From assembly GCA_947178575.1 (NCBI GenBank), contig CAMWYX010000016.1:1-43404 (forward strand): a stretch of DNA of 43,404 nt. Direction: 5' to 3'. The notes beneath the pieces were generated by a model. That model saw only the letters and a program-made list of their open reading frames with translations, did not search any database and was not told the origin of the DNA. This document shows positions 29,495 to 38,122 of the stretch, piece by piece. Source of the stretch: an uncultured Ruminococcus sp. (GTDB lineage Bacteria > Bacillota > Clostridia > Oscillospirales > Ruminococcaceae). Position 1 is the first letter of the stretch, and each line of letters starts with the position of its first letter. The position numbers were made by a program, and so were the translations under genes.

Positions 29495-29851
29495 TTAATA
29501 CTTTGGCGAATAAATATTATTTCCTCCCATTGCAGAAAGAATGGAGTGGATTTCATTTGTTCCGCTTCCGTCACATACAATGAAAACAGTGGTTTTTCGG
29601 TTTCTCAGAGGTTCTGGTATAACGCTGTCCGTTGCCGGTGATTCCAGAACAGCTGTAAGATAATTGTGTGATGTTACGGCGGCAGGAAGTATTGTATAGT
29701 TCGTACCGCCGTGAAGTTTCTGTGCTTTGTCTGATATTCGGTTATAGACGTAGTTTGTTGAGTATACTCCTCTCACGTTGTCCCTTATTTGTTTAAGAGC
29801 GAGTTCGGCGGTTTCGGGGGATTCAAAATCGGCAGTTACTCTTGTTACCAT
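29495..29851 (-). CDS. Unknown 118-residue protein
   Basis: A 118-residue soluble protein that I do not recognise. It starts MVTRVTADFESPETAELAL, a strand-then-helix pattern like ferredoxin-type folds, and contains a Gly/Asn-rich tail. There is no membrane helix, signal peptide or obvious catalytic motif. The minus-strand ribosome site CGGAG lies about 8 bases before the ATG, and a good promoter lies 103 bases upstream. The S1-domain gene begins 63 bases downstream on the same strand and may be co-transcribed. Confidence 0.7.
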   Translation of the reverse strand: MVTRVTADFESPETAELALKQIRDNVRGVYSTNYVYNRISDKAQKLHGGTNYTILPAAVTSHNYLTAVLESPATDSVIPEPLRNRKTTVFIVCDGSGTNEIHSILSAMGGNNIYSPKY

Positions 29852-29953
29852 AAATTACTCCGTTACTGAAAACTTATAAATTTCATTCCTTAGCATTTCT
29901 GCTGTACCAAAATAAAATTGTGCCTGATATCGCCGTCACAGACCGCCAAGGGT

Positions 29954-29982
29954 AGTATAACATAAAAAATTTACTTTGTCAA
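29954..29982 (-). promoter_or_regulatory. Strong promoter for the 118-aa gene
   Basis: On the minus strand, TTGACA (29982-29977) and TATACT (29959-29954) are 17 bases apart, with TGt before the -10. It leaves a leader of about 100 bases with no structure that I can identify. Confidence 0.8.
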
Positions 29983-30156
29983 GTCTCAATAACGGTTTTC
30001 ACCTCACTTTTCTTATAAAACTTGATTTTAATTTGTATGATTGTTTCAACTATTAAAAGCTTTTTCATTTCATGGTTTTGATTTGTTTGTATTATATACT
30101 TTTTTTCTTTGTTTTTATTATTTTTACACAAATTCAAAAAAATATACATATTGCTA

Positions 30157-30185
30157 TTGATTTAATTTCGGTTTTGGGGTATAAT
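30157..30185 (+). promoter_or_regulatory. Promoter of the DUF951-prfA operon
   Basis: TTGATT at 30157-30162 and TATAAT at 30180-30185 with a 17-base spacer, 32 bases before the DUF951 start. Confidence 0.7.
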
Positions 30186-30217
30186 TAGGAATAGTGATTT
30201 CATGAAAGGTGACAGTT

Positions 30218-30412
30218 ATGGATGTGCGTATAAATGATGTGCTTGCAATGAAAAAAAAACACCCCTGCGGTTCGGACGAAATGCTTGTACTGCGTTCGGG
30301 TATGGATTTCCGGCTTAAATGCAGGGGATGCGGACATGAATTTCTTGTTCCACGCAGTAAAATCGAAAAAAATATAAAAAAAATACTCAGAGACGATAAC
30401 GGAAATTCCTGA
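30218..30412 (+). CDS. DUF951 family small protein
   Basis: A 64-residue conserved Firmicutes protein of unknown function. It has the family signature: MDVRINDVL start, HPCGS, GMDFRLKCRGCGHE and PRSKIEK. Cysteines in HPCGS and CRGCGH could bind a metal. A basic C-terminus suggests nucleic-acid or ribosome contact, but this is inference. The ATG at 30218 has GAAAGGTG upstream; the GTG at 30209 is less likely. It begins a translation-related operon with prfA 27 bases downstream. Confidence 0.9.
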   Translation: MDVRINDVLAMKKKHPCGSDEMLVLRSGMDFRLKCRGCGHEFLVPRSKIEKNIKKILRDDNGNS

Positions 30413-30439
30413 AAAGATTATCGGGAAAGGAGATACTTT

Positions 30440-31516
30440 ATGTTTGAAAAACTCGCATTAATGGAAGAAAAATATGAAGAACTTAGCGAAAGACTTTCTG
30501 ATTCCGAAATACTCAGTGATAACAGGCTGTATGCACAGCTCATGCGTGAGTATAAAAATATGACTCCTGTTATTGAAAAGTACAGGGAATATAAATCCGC
30601 AAAAAATTCCCGTGACGAAGCCAGGGAACTTCTTGATACAGGCGGTCTTGATAAGGATTTCAAGGAAATGGTTCAGGCGGAATTTGAAGAAAACAGAGAC
30701 GCTGTTGAAACTATCTCGGAAGAACTGAAAATACTTCTTCTTCCCAAAGACCCCAACGATGATAAAAATGTTATTATCGAAATCCGTGGAGGAGCAGGCG
30801 GAGAAGAAGCCTCGCTTTTTGCCAATTCGCTCTATCGTATGTATACAATGTATGCCGAATCAAAAGGCTGGAAACAGGAAATACTCAACGCACAGCCCAC
30901 CGAACTCGGCGGATTTAAGGAAATCAGCTTCTCTGTCGAGGGAGCAGGAGCATATTCAAGACTGAAATATGAAAGCGGAGTTCACCGTGTTCAGCGTGTT
31001 CCGGAAACAGAATCACAGGGAAGAATCCATACATCAACAGTTACCGTTGCGGTTCTTGTCGAGGCTGATGAAGTTGAACTTGAAATAAATCCTACAGATT
31101 TGAAAATCGACTATTTCCGTGCAAGCGGTGCAGGAGGTCAGCATATAAACAAAACAGAATCGGCAGTACGTATTACTTATCTTCCCACAAACGTGGTAGT
31201 CGAATGTCAGGACGAACGCAGTCAGCATAAGAATAAGGATAAGGCGATGAAGATTCTCCGTTCACGCATATACGAGGCAATGCAGGAGGAACAGGCAGCA
31301 AAAGTCGCATCGGAACGCAGAATGCAGGTCGGAACAGGTGACCGCTCCGAAAGAATACGCACATATAATTTTCCGCAGGGAAGATTGACCGACCACCGCA
31401 TAGGGCTTACAATATATCGTCTTGAAGATGTCATGAACGGAAATCTTGACGAGGTTTTTGATGCTCTTGCAACCGCCGACCAGGCAGCAAAATTAGCAAG
31501 TCAGGAAGATAAATGA
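30440..31516 (+). CDS. prfA: Peptide chain release factor 1
   Basis: A 358-residue release factor that ends translation at UAA and UAG. The peptidyl-hydrolysis GGQ motif is at residues 232-234 ([13 protein letters not shown]). The stop-codon contact motif is PxT ([17 protein letters not shown] here, PAT in Escherichia coli). The length is standard. AAAGGAGA lies 7 to 9 bases before the ATG. The stop overlaps the start of sua5 by 4 bases. The prmC methylase gene, which often follows prfA and modifies the GGQ glutamine, is not between them. Confidence 0.97.
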   Translation: MFEKLALMEEKYEELSERLSDSEILSDNRLYAQLMREYKNMTPVIEKYREYKSAKNSRDEARELLDTGGLDKDFKEMVQAEFEENRDAVETISEELKILLLPKDPNDDKNVIIEIRGGAGGEEASLFANSLYRMYTMYAESKGWKQEILNAQPTELGGFKEISFSVEGAGAYSRLKYESGVHRVQRVPETESQGRIHTSTVTVAVLVEADEVELEINPTDLKIDYFRASGAGGQHINKTESAVRITYLPTNVVVECQDERSQHKNKDKAMKILRSRIYEAMQEEQAAKVASERRMQVGTGDRSERIRTYNFPQGRLTDHRIGLTIYRLEDVMNGNLDEVFDALATADQAAKLASQEDK

Positions 31517-32529
31517 TGAAAACACTTTTGCTTACAGAAAACGCAGAGGATATAGCTTCTGCGGCTGAACTCATAAAAAACGGCAATGTTGTCGGAATAC
31601 CGACGGAAACAGTCTACGGTCTCGGAGCAGATGCATGTAATGAAAACGCTGTGAAAGCTGTTTTCGCCGCTAAGGGCAGACCGGCGGATAATCCGCTTAT
31701 AGTTCATATTGCAGATTTTTCACAGGCTGAAAAATATACATCATATGTTCCGGCTCTTGCATATAGATTGGCAGAACGCTTCTGTCCGGGTGCACTTACA
31801 ATGGTTCTTCCGAAAAATGAAAGCATACCCCTTATAACCTCCGGCGGACTTGATACTGTAGGAATACGTGTTCCGTCACATAGGGCAATGCACAGGATTA
31901 TCGAACTCTCCGGCTGTCCGATAGCCGCACCGTCGGCAAATATATCAGGACTTCCGAGCCCCACGTGTGCCGGACACGTAATGCGTGATATGAACGGGAA
32001 AATCTCGGCGGTTGTTGACGGAGGAGTTTCGGAATACGGAGTCGAATCAACTGTAATATCTTTTGACAGCGAAAACAGTGTGCGTATTCTGCGTCCCGGA
32101 GCTGTCACGCCGGAAATGCTTTCGGAAATATGCAGAGATGTTATAATCGACCCTGCTATATTGAATGAACTTGCGGAAGACGCATCTGCACCGTCTCCCG
32201 GAATGAAATATAAGCATTATTCCCCGAAAGCCAATATTATAATGGTTGAGGGAAATTATAATAATTTTATAAAATATATCAGAGAAAACGAAAAAGACAA
32301 TGTGTGGCTTCTTGTTTTCGACAATGACAGCACAGAATTTCCGTACAGATATATGACCTACGGAGCAGACAGTTCACAGCAGGCACATCTGCTTTTTCAC
32401 AGGCTAAGGGAACTCGACGAAGCCGGAGCTGAAAAGGTTTATGTCCGTGCTCCGTCAAAAGACGGCGTGGGACTTGCCGTATATAACCGCCTTATAAGGG
32501 CGGCAGGATTTGAGGTGATAAAAGTATGA
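31513..32529 (+). CDS. L-threonylcarbamoyladenylate synthase (Sua5/TsaC type)
   Basis: A 338-residue Sua5-type enzyme that makes threonylcarbamoyl-AMP for tRNA t6A synthesis. The YrdC domain is N-terminal ([14 protein letters not shown] near 30-43, [20 protein letters not shown]) and the Sua5 C-terminal domain starts near 215 with [11 protein letters not shown]. Length agrees with the two-domain type. The start overlaps the end of prfA (ATGA) and its stop overlaps coaE, so the three are translationally coupled. An in-frame ATG 3 bases later cannot be excluded. Confidence 0.94.
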   Translation: MMKTLLLTENAEDIASAAELIKNGNVVGIPTETVYGLGADACNENAVKAVFAAKGRPADNPLIVHIADFSQAEKYTSYVPALAYRLAERFCPGALTMVLPKNESIPLITSGGLDTVGIRVPSHRAMHRIIELSGCPIAAPSANISGLPSPTCAGHVMRDMNGKISAVVDGGVSEYGVESTVISFDSENSVRILRPGAVTPEMLSEICRDVIIDPAILNELAEDASAPSPGMKYKHYSPKANIIMVEGNYNNFIKYIRENEKDNVWLLVFDNDSTEFPYRYMTYGADSSQQAHLLFHRLRELDEAGAEKVYVRAPSKDGVGLAVYNRLIRAAGFEVIKV

Positions 32530-33173
32530 CATCTCTTAATGATGTTCTTATAGTGGGAATTACGGGACAGACCGGTGCAGGAAAAAGTGCCGTTTCAAAG
32601 GTGTTTGCCGATAACGGATTCGCTGTTATAGATGCAGACCATATTTCACGGATAGTTGTGGAAAAGGGAACTGAATGCCTTGATGAAATCACCGATATTT
32701 TCGGAAAAGGTATTCTTAATCCCGATATGACGCTCAACAGGCGGGCTCTCGGAGATATTGTATTTGCAGATAAAACAAAACTCGAAATGCTCGATTCAAT
32801 AATATATCCCTATATAACCAGCGAAATACTCAGCCGGATAAAAGAATATTCCGAAAACGGTAATTTAATGATACTTCTTGATGCACCCACTCTTTTTGAA
32901 AGTCATTCTGATGATTTCTGCGAGATAATCATATCCGTTATAGCAGATGATACTGTAAGGGCAGAACGTATCATCAGCAGGGATAATCTTACGCCTCAGC
33001 AGGCGAAAAACCGTATGGATTCACAGCACAGTGCAGAATTTTTTATGGCACATTCGGATTACATAATAGAAAACAATGATTCTATAGAAACCCTTTGTGC
33101 TGTTTCGGCAGAAGTGGTTGACAAAATCAAATATTATTATTATAACATACGCTCAGAAGCAAAATATCTGTGA
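32526..33173 (+). CDS. coaE: Dephospho-CoA kinase
   Basis: A 215-residue kinase that phosphorylates dephospho-CoA on the ribose 3'-OH in the last step of CoA synthesis. The P-loop GITGQTGAGKSAV is at 11-23, with DADHISR, LDAPTLFE and the lid region RIISRDNLTPQQAKNRM. The length is normal. The start overlaps the end of the Sua5 gene by 4 bases (ATGA). The aminopeptidase gene follows 19 bases later. Confidence 0.93.
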   Translation: MTSLNDVLIVGITGQTGAGKSAVSKVFADNGFAVIDADHISRIVVEKGTECLDEITDIFGKGILNPDMTLNRRALGDIVFADKTKLEMLDSIIYPYITSEILSRIKEYSENGNLMILLDAPTLFESHSDDFCEIIISVIADDTVRAERIISRDNLTPQQAKNRMDSQHSAEFFMAHSDYIIENNDSIETLCAVSAEVVDKIKYYYYNIRSEAKYL

Positions 33174-33192
33174 TATGAAAGGAGTACCTATA

Positions 33193-34596
33193 ATGGACGA
33201 AAAGAATAGCATTTCAAAGGAACTTAAAGAAAAACTGTTTATGAAGCGTGAAAACGGTTACAAAAGAGTTGATACCGCCGAAGAAGAAAAAATCTTCTCT
33301 TTTGCAGAGGATTATAAAAAATTCCTCGATTCGGCAAAAACAGAACGTGAAGCAGTTATCGAGGCTGTAAAACTTCTGGAATCCAACGGATTTGTTGAAT
33401 ATAAAAAAGGCATGGAACTTAAAGCAGGCGACAGGATATACCGCAATAACCGTGGAAAAGCTGTTATCATGGCTGTTATAGGTACTGCTCCGATATGTCA
33501 GGGAGTAAGGCTGTGTGCCGCTCATATTGATTCTCCGAGACTTGACCTTAAACAGAATCCGCTTTATGAGGACAGCGAACTTGCACTTTTCAAGACTCAT
33601 TATTACGGCGGAATTAAAAAATATCAATGGACTACAGTTCCGCTTTCACTCCACGGCGTTATATTAAAAGCCGACGGAACTTCCGTAAGCGTGAATATCG
33701 GAGAAAATGAAAATGACCCTGTGTTCTGTGTTACGGATTTGCTTCCGCACCTCGCAACTGAACAGATGACCCGTACTGCCGGAAAAATAATCAGAGGAGA
33801 AGACCTTAATCTTCTTATCGGTTCGATTCCTTTCCGTGATGACGAAACAAGCGAAGCTGTAAAGCTGAACATCATGAATATTCTTTTTGAGAAATACGGA
33901 ATTACTGAAAGCGATTTCATTTCCGCAGAACTTGAAGCCGTACCGGCATTCAAGGCACGTGACATAGGATTCGACAGAAGTCTTATCGGCGGATACGGTC
34001 ATGATGACAGATGCTGTGCATATCCGGCACTCAGAGCATCTCTGGAATGTAATATGCCGGTTCATACCGCTGTTACGGTTCTCACGGATAAGGAAGAAAC
34101 GGGAAGCGACGGAAATACTGGTCTGTGTTCGTCGTATCTTAAGTATTTCATAACCGATATTGCGGAGGATATGGGCGGAACCGGACGTGATGTCCTTTCG
34201 GCATCGGAATGCCTTTCTGCTGATGTAAATGCCGCATTTGACCCGACTTTCGCCGAAGTCAATGAGCGTAACAATTGTGCCTATGTCAATAAGGGCGTAT
34301 GTATTACAAAATATACAGGTGCAAGAGGAAAATCGGGAACATCTGACGCTTCCGCAGAATTTGCCGGACGTATACGCAGACTTATGGACAGCAGAAACGT
34401 TATATGGCAGACGGGAGAACTCGGCAAGGTAGATGCCGGCGGAGGCGGTACTGTTGCGGCATATATTGCAAATCTCAATGTAGATACTATTGATATGGGA
34501 GTGCCGGTTCTTTCTATGCACGCTCCTTACGAAGTAATATCAAAGCTCGACCTTTATATGGCGTATAAAGCATTTGCGGCATTTATCGCCGATTGA
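33193..34596 (+). CDS. M18 family aminopeptidase
   Basis: A 467-residue cytosolic zinc aminopeptidase of family M18 that releases N-terminal residues from peptides. Metal ligands include His111 and Asp113 (AHIDSPR), with the catalytic and metal Glu pair near 301-302 (DKEETGSDGN); MHAPYE near the C-terminus carries the last His. The length is in the family range. The ATG at 33193 is chosen for GGAG 9 bases upstream; an upstream start would extend into coaE. The acyltransferase gene starts 2 bases after its stop. Confidence 0.93.
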   Translation: MDEKNSISKELKEKLFMKRENGYKRVDTAEEEKIFSFAEDYKKFLDSAKTEREAVIEAVKLLESNGFVEYKKGMELKAGDRIYRNNRGKAVIMAVIGTAPICQGVRLCAAHIDSPRLDLKQNPLYEDSELALFKTHYYGGIKKYQWTTVPLSLHGVILKADGTSVSVNIGENENDPVFCVTDLLPHLATEQMTRTAGKIIRGEDLNLLIGSIPFRDDETSEAVKLNIMNILFEKYGITESDFISAELEAVPAFKARDIGFDRSLIGGYGHDDRCCAYPALRASLECNMPVHTAVTVLTDKEETGSDGNTGLCSSYLKYFITDIAEDMGGTGRDVLSASECLSADVNAAFDPTFAEVNERNNCAYVNKGVCITKYTGARGKSGTSDASAEFAGRIRRLMDSRNVIWQTGELGKVDAGGGGTVAAYIANLNVDTIDMGVPVLSMHAPYEVISKLDLYMAYKAFAAFIAD

Positions 34597-34598
34597 TT

Positions 34599-35723
34599 AT
34601 GGATAATTCAAAAACGTCGGTTCGGAATTATCAGCTTGATTTTTTAAAGCTCTGTTTCGCACTGTGCGTATATATCTATCACAGCCGTTTACTTTCTGCG
34701 GAAGGTCATATTATACGATTCATTTCAAAAAAATGGGGATTCATGAGCGTGCATTTCTTTTTCCTTGTTTCCGGAATGTTTATGATAAGCAGTTTCATGA
34801 GGAACAGAGAGAATCAGAACCGGAATCACGGTCATGAATCCGGAAAGTATGTTATAAAAAAGTATCTTTCAGTTGCATTTCCGTATTATTCGGCATTTAT
34901 CACAAGTTTTTCGGCACGTATGATAATGGAAATCGGCGGAAAGGGAAAGCCGGTTTTGAATACCTTAGGGGAAACTCTGATAAAAAGCATACCGGAACTG
35001 TTAATGATACAGAATGCCGGAGTAAGCCCTGTCGAAATAAACGATGCAACATGGTATATTTCGGCAATGCTTATTACAATGCTGTTCATGAATTATCTTC
35101 TCCGGAGAAATCCTGATTTGTATATAAATATCCTCACGCCTCTTGCCGGAATACTTCTTCTTGGATTTTTTTACCGTTCCGGAGAGCCGTCATATCCTCA
35201 TAAGGGAATAGTCGGATTTGTAAGTGCCGGTATTCTCAGAGCAGTATGCGGAATATCTTTCGGTTCTGTGGCGTATATTATTTCGGAGTTTCTGAAAAAA
35301 AGAGTTTCCACAAAAAATCAGCGGATTTTTGTAACGGTATCGGAATTGATTTTATCGCTTCTGTTTGCCGTGGTGTGGTTCTGGAGAACAATGAATTCAC
35401 AGTTCTGGTATCCTGTTATTATGCTTATGCCGGTAATTGTCGGGATAATATTCAGTGGTACAAGCTATATCGGCTGTATTTTCCGGAGCAGGATTTTCAG
35501 CAGATGCGGAAACTGGTCGCTTATAATATATCTCAATCATTTTGCACCATATCGGATAGTTCAGCAGATGAAAATATTTTCGGAATATGACTACGGCGGA
35601 AAATTAGGATTCATGACGCTTTTCACAGCGGTTTCATGCGTGATAAGTTTTTTCCTGATAAAATTATTCAGATTTTCGGCAGTCAGAATAAACAAATGGC
35701 TTTCGTATCAGAAGCCCGTCTGA
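34599..35723 (+). CDS. Membrane acyltransferase 3 family protein
   Basis: A 374-residue membrane protein with about ten helices. The N-terminal motif RNYQLDFLKLCFALCVYIYH carries the Arg and His conserved in acyltransferase 3 (O-acetyltransferases of surface sugars and similar). The family moves acyl groups to surface polysaccharides, lipids or peptidoglycan; the acceptor here is unknown. No good ribosome site is seen before the ATG at 34599, so it probably depends on translation of the preceding gene, whose stop is 2 bases away. A TTG at 34593 is a less likely start. A terminator overlaps its stop codon. Confidence 0.87.
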   Translation: MDNSKTSVRNYQLDFLKLCFALCVYIYHSRLLSAEGHIIRFISKKWGFMSVHFFFLVSGMFMISSFMRNRENQNRNHGHESGKYVIKKYLSVAFPYYSAFITSFSARMIMEIGGKGKPVLNTLGETLIKSIPELLMIQNAGVSPVEINDATWYISAMLITMLFMNYLLRRNPDLYINILTPLAGILLLGFFYRSGEPSYPHKGIVGFVSAGILRAVCGISFGSVAYIISEFLKKRVSTKNQRIFVTVSELILSLLFAVVWFWRTMNSQFWYPVIMLMPVIVGIIFSGTSYIGCIFRSRIFSRCGNWSLIIYLNHFAPYRIVQQMKIFSEYDYGGKLGFMTLFTAVSCVISFFLIKLFRFSAVRINKWLSYQKPV

Positions 35724-35744
35724 AAGGCGGGCTTTTTGTTTTTT
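35713..35744 (+). terminator. Terminator of the prfA operon, overlapping the stop codon
   Basis: AGCCCGTC (35713-35720) pairs with GGCGGGCT (35726-35733) over 8 bp with one T-G pair and a TGAAA loop that holds the acyltransferase stop codon, followed by T-rich sequence to 35744. Confidence 0.8.
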
Positions 35745-35764
35745 ATCTAATTATCGGCAGAATA

Positions 35765-35795
35765 CCCCCACTTCTAAGCGAAGCGAAAGTGGGGG
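35765..35795. repeat. Stem-loop with C5/G5 arms, possible mobile-element end remnant
   Basis: CCCCCACTT (35765-35773) pairs perfectly with AAGTGGGGG (35787-35795) around a 13-base loop containing two AAGCG copies. There is no T tract just after it, and it lies 20 bases past a complete terminator. Such C/G-armed hairpins resemble the subterminal hairpins of IS200/IS605 elements, but no transposase or tnpB is present, so that reading is only inference. Confidence 0.45.
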
Positions 35796-35837
35796 ATGGA
35801 TACCGAATATTTTTTACATTAAAATTTGCTTTTTTGC

Positions 35838-35866
35838 TTGCATTATATGATAAAAAATGATATAAT
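35838..35866 (+). promoter_or_regulatory. Promoter of the moxR operon
   Basis: TTGCAT at 35838-35843 and TATAAT at 35861-35866 with a 17-base spacer and TGa before the -10. The leader of about 90 bases contains a GGAACTG/CAGTTCC inverted repeat (35913-35941). Confidence 0.7.
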
Positions 35867-35963
35867 TGTATTTGGTCTGATTCAGACAAAATGATAAATC
35901 TACATAAATTCAGGAACTGACAGAATTTTTCAGGCAGTTCCGGTGACAGAACGGAGATTCAGT

Positions 35964-36917
35964 ATGAATAATTCTTATTACACAGGCAAAATCAATGACA
36001 TTGTTTCGGAAGTAAAAAAAGCAGTTGTCGGCAAGGACGAAATCATTATAAAGACTCTGCTTGCGATTCTCTGCAAGGGACATATTCTTATAGAGGATAT
36101 TCCCGGAGTAGGAAAGACTACCCTTGCCCTTGCTTTTTCAAAAGCACTTTCGCTTAAACATAACCGTATGCAGTTCACGCCGGACGTTCTTCCGTCGGAT
36201 ATTACTGGATTTTCCATGTTCAATAAGCTGAAGAACAGTTTTGAGTTCAAACCGGGAGTGGCTTTCTGCAATCTTTTTCTTGCGGACGAAATAAACCGTA
36301 CATCAAGCAAGACCCAGTCTGCACTTCTGGAGCTTATGGAGGAAAAAAGAATCACTGTTGACGGAAAGACATATAATCTTCCCGAACCGTATACTGTTAT
36401 AGCAACACAGAATCCAATGGGGTCGGCAGGTACTCACAATCTTCCCGATTCACAGCTTGACCGCTTTATGATAAAGCTAAGTATGGGCTATCCTGAATTT
36501 AAAGACGAAGTATCTATACTTAAAGCGAAATTCAGTTCATCTCCTCTTGATAATGTACAGGCTGTTGCAGATGCCGATATTATTATAGAGCTTCAGAAAT
36601 ATATTTCCAAAGTCTACATAGATGACAGGATTTATGAATATATGGTTCAGCTTTCGACGGCAACACGTAATCACCCGATGATAAAACTCGGAATAAGTCC
36701 ACGTGGTACGGTTGCACTTATGCAGATTTCAAAAGGCGTTGCCGCAGCTATGGGACGTGATTATGTTATACCCGATGATGTTGTATCTATATGCAGTGAT
36801 GTATTCGGACACCGTATCATGCTTAGTTCAAAAGCAAAACTTTCGGATATGACGGCAGAAAATATCATAGACGAAATAATAAAATCCGTGCCGTCTCCCG
36901 GAATTTCCGCCAAGTAG
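35964..36917 (+). CDS. MoxR-type AAA+ ATPase
   Basis: A 317-residue AAA+ ATPase of the MoxR family, thought to help fold or activate partner proteins encoded beside it. Walker A is GVGKT at 48-52, Walker B ends in Asp108-Glu109 (LADEINR), and the sensor 1 region is ATQNPMG. The length is standard. The ATG at 35964 has ACGGAG 8 bases upstream; the alternative at 35943 lacks one. A DUF58 gene follows after 9 bases and a transglutaminase gene after that, the classic MoxR set. Confidence 0.93.
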   Translation: MNNSYYTGKINDIVSEVKKAVVGKDEIIIKTLLAILCKGHILIEDIPGVGKTTLALAFSKALSLKHNRMQFTPDVLPSDITGFSMFNKLKNSFEFKPGVAFCNLFLADEINRTSSKTQSALLELMEEKRITVDGKTYNLPEPYTVIATQNPMGSAGTHNLPDSQLDRFMIKLSMGYPEFKDEVSILKAKFSSSPLDNVQAVADADIIIELQKYISKVYIDDRIYEYMVQLSTATRNHPMIKLGISPRGTVALMQISKGVAAAMGRDYVIPDDVVSICSDVFGHRIMLSSKAKLSDMTAENIIDEIIKSVPSPGISAK

Positions 36918-36926
36918 GTTCTGCCT

Positions 36927-38117
36927 ATGCTGTTTATAAAAATATTTTTCGCTGTACTGATAATTGTATGTATAGTATTTTATATAATGTATCTGTGGGA
37001 TTTTGCACTTGTACTTCTCATTGCCATGATTGTACTGCCGGTGATAATGTTTGTTTCAACGTACATTGCAAAAAAGATGATAGATATTGATTTTGCGGTT
37101 AAAGATAATACAGCGGCAAAAAAAGAAAATTTTCCGGTTCAGCTTAAAGTCGTCAACAGAAGTATTATACCAATCGGAAAAGCGGAAGTGCAAATAGAAT
37201 ACTGCAATATATTCAGCGGTGAAACAGGAAAATTCACACTTCTTATTCCTGTTCAGGCACGAAATGTCCAGAGTGTTTCGTTTCAGCTGAGTTCACGGTT
37301 CTGCGGAATAGTAAAAGTTCAGTGTGCGTGTATAGATATTTTCGACCCGCTGAGGATATTCAGATTCAAAGCCGGAAAGAATATTCAGACCAATATTCTG
37401 ATAATGCCGGAAGGCCGTGAAATAAGCGGAAGAGTTTCCAGTACGGACAGGCTGAATGATGAAAGTTCGGTATTTTCGGAATATGCCTCCGGAGATGACC
37501 CGTCGGAAATATTTGACCTTCGCAATTATAATCAGGGGGACAGGCTTAACCGTATACACTGGAAATTAAGTCTGAAAAAAGATGAATTTATTGTAAAGGA
37601 TTACAGTCTTCCCGTGGATATACCATGCACGATATTTCTTAATTTACGGTGCAGTGAAAAATCCGTATATACGCTTCCTGTTTTTGATACGCTTATCGAA
37701 ACATTTGTGTCTGTGTCACAGTTTCTTATTGAGAACGAACGTGTACATAAAGTCGTGTATTATAATTTTAAAGCACGCAGTTTTGTTGAAGCAGATATTG
37801 ACAGTTCTGATTCTATTTCTTACCTGATACAGGAACTTCTGCTTTCACTAAGCGATACATCGGAATGCAGACTTCCGGAGGAGTATTTCATCGAAAAAGA
37901 AAATTTTTCGCTTTCGTCATTTATATTTATTTCACCGGAGGTACAGCCTTCTGTTATGGAATTTATTGACGGAAATATTGATGCGGATATAAAAAATGCT
38001 CTTATCGTTGTCAAATCTCAGGAAGATGCGGTAAAGATACAAAGCTATTCCACAATCAATACAATACCTGTTATTATCGGCAGAATCAGGTCATCTGTCA
38101 AGGACATCGAGGTGTAA
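36927..38117 (+). CDS. DUF58 domain protein, membrane-anchored
   Basis: A 396-residue protein with two N-terminal membrane helices (about 1-45) and a DUF58 domain in the middle, marked by SGDDPSEIFDLRNYNQGDRL and RIHWKLSLKKDEFIVKDY. DUF58 proteins are typical partners of MoxR ATPases and may carry a von Willebrand-like fold, though no MIDAS motif is clear here. The substrate is unknown. The ribosome site before the ATG is poor, suggesting coupling to moxR, 9 bases upstream. Confidence 0.88.
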   Translation: MLFIKIFFAVLIIVCIVFYIMYLWDFALVLLIAMIVLPVIMFVSTYIAKKMIDIDFAVKDNTAAKKENFPVQLKVVNRSIIPIGKAEVQIEYCNIFSGETGKFTLLIPVQARNVQSVSFQLSSRFCGIVKVQCACIDIFDPLRIFRFKAGKNIQTNILIMPEGREISGRVSSTDRLNDESSVFSEYASGDDPSEIFDLRNYNQGDRLNRIHWKLSLKKDEFIVKDYSLPVDIPCTIFLNLRCSEKSVYTLPVFDTLIETFVSVSQFLIENERVHKVVYYNFKARSFVEADIDSSDSISYLIQELLLSLSDTSECRLPEEYFIEKENFSLSSFIFISPEVQPSVMEFIDGNIDADIKNALIVVKSQEDAVKIQSYSTINTIPVIIGRIRSSVKDIEV

Positions 38118-38122
38118 CATCT

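Larger units (their letters stand above)
29852..30217. other. 366-base divergent intergenic region
   Basis: A T- and A-rich region (especially 30000-30160) between the 118-residue gene and DUF951 gene. It holds a minus-strand promoter (29954-29982) and a plus-strand promoter (30157-30185). I see no ORF with a ribosome site, tRNA, repeat array or recognised riboswitch. Confidence 0.7.
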
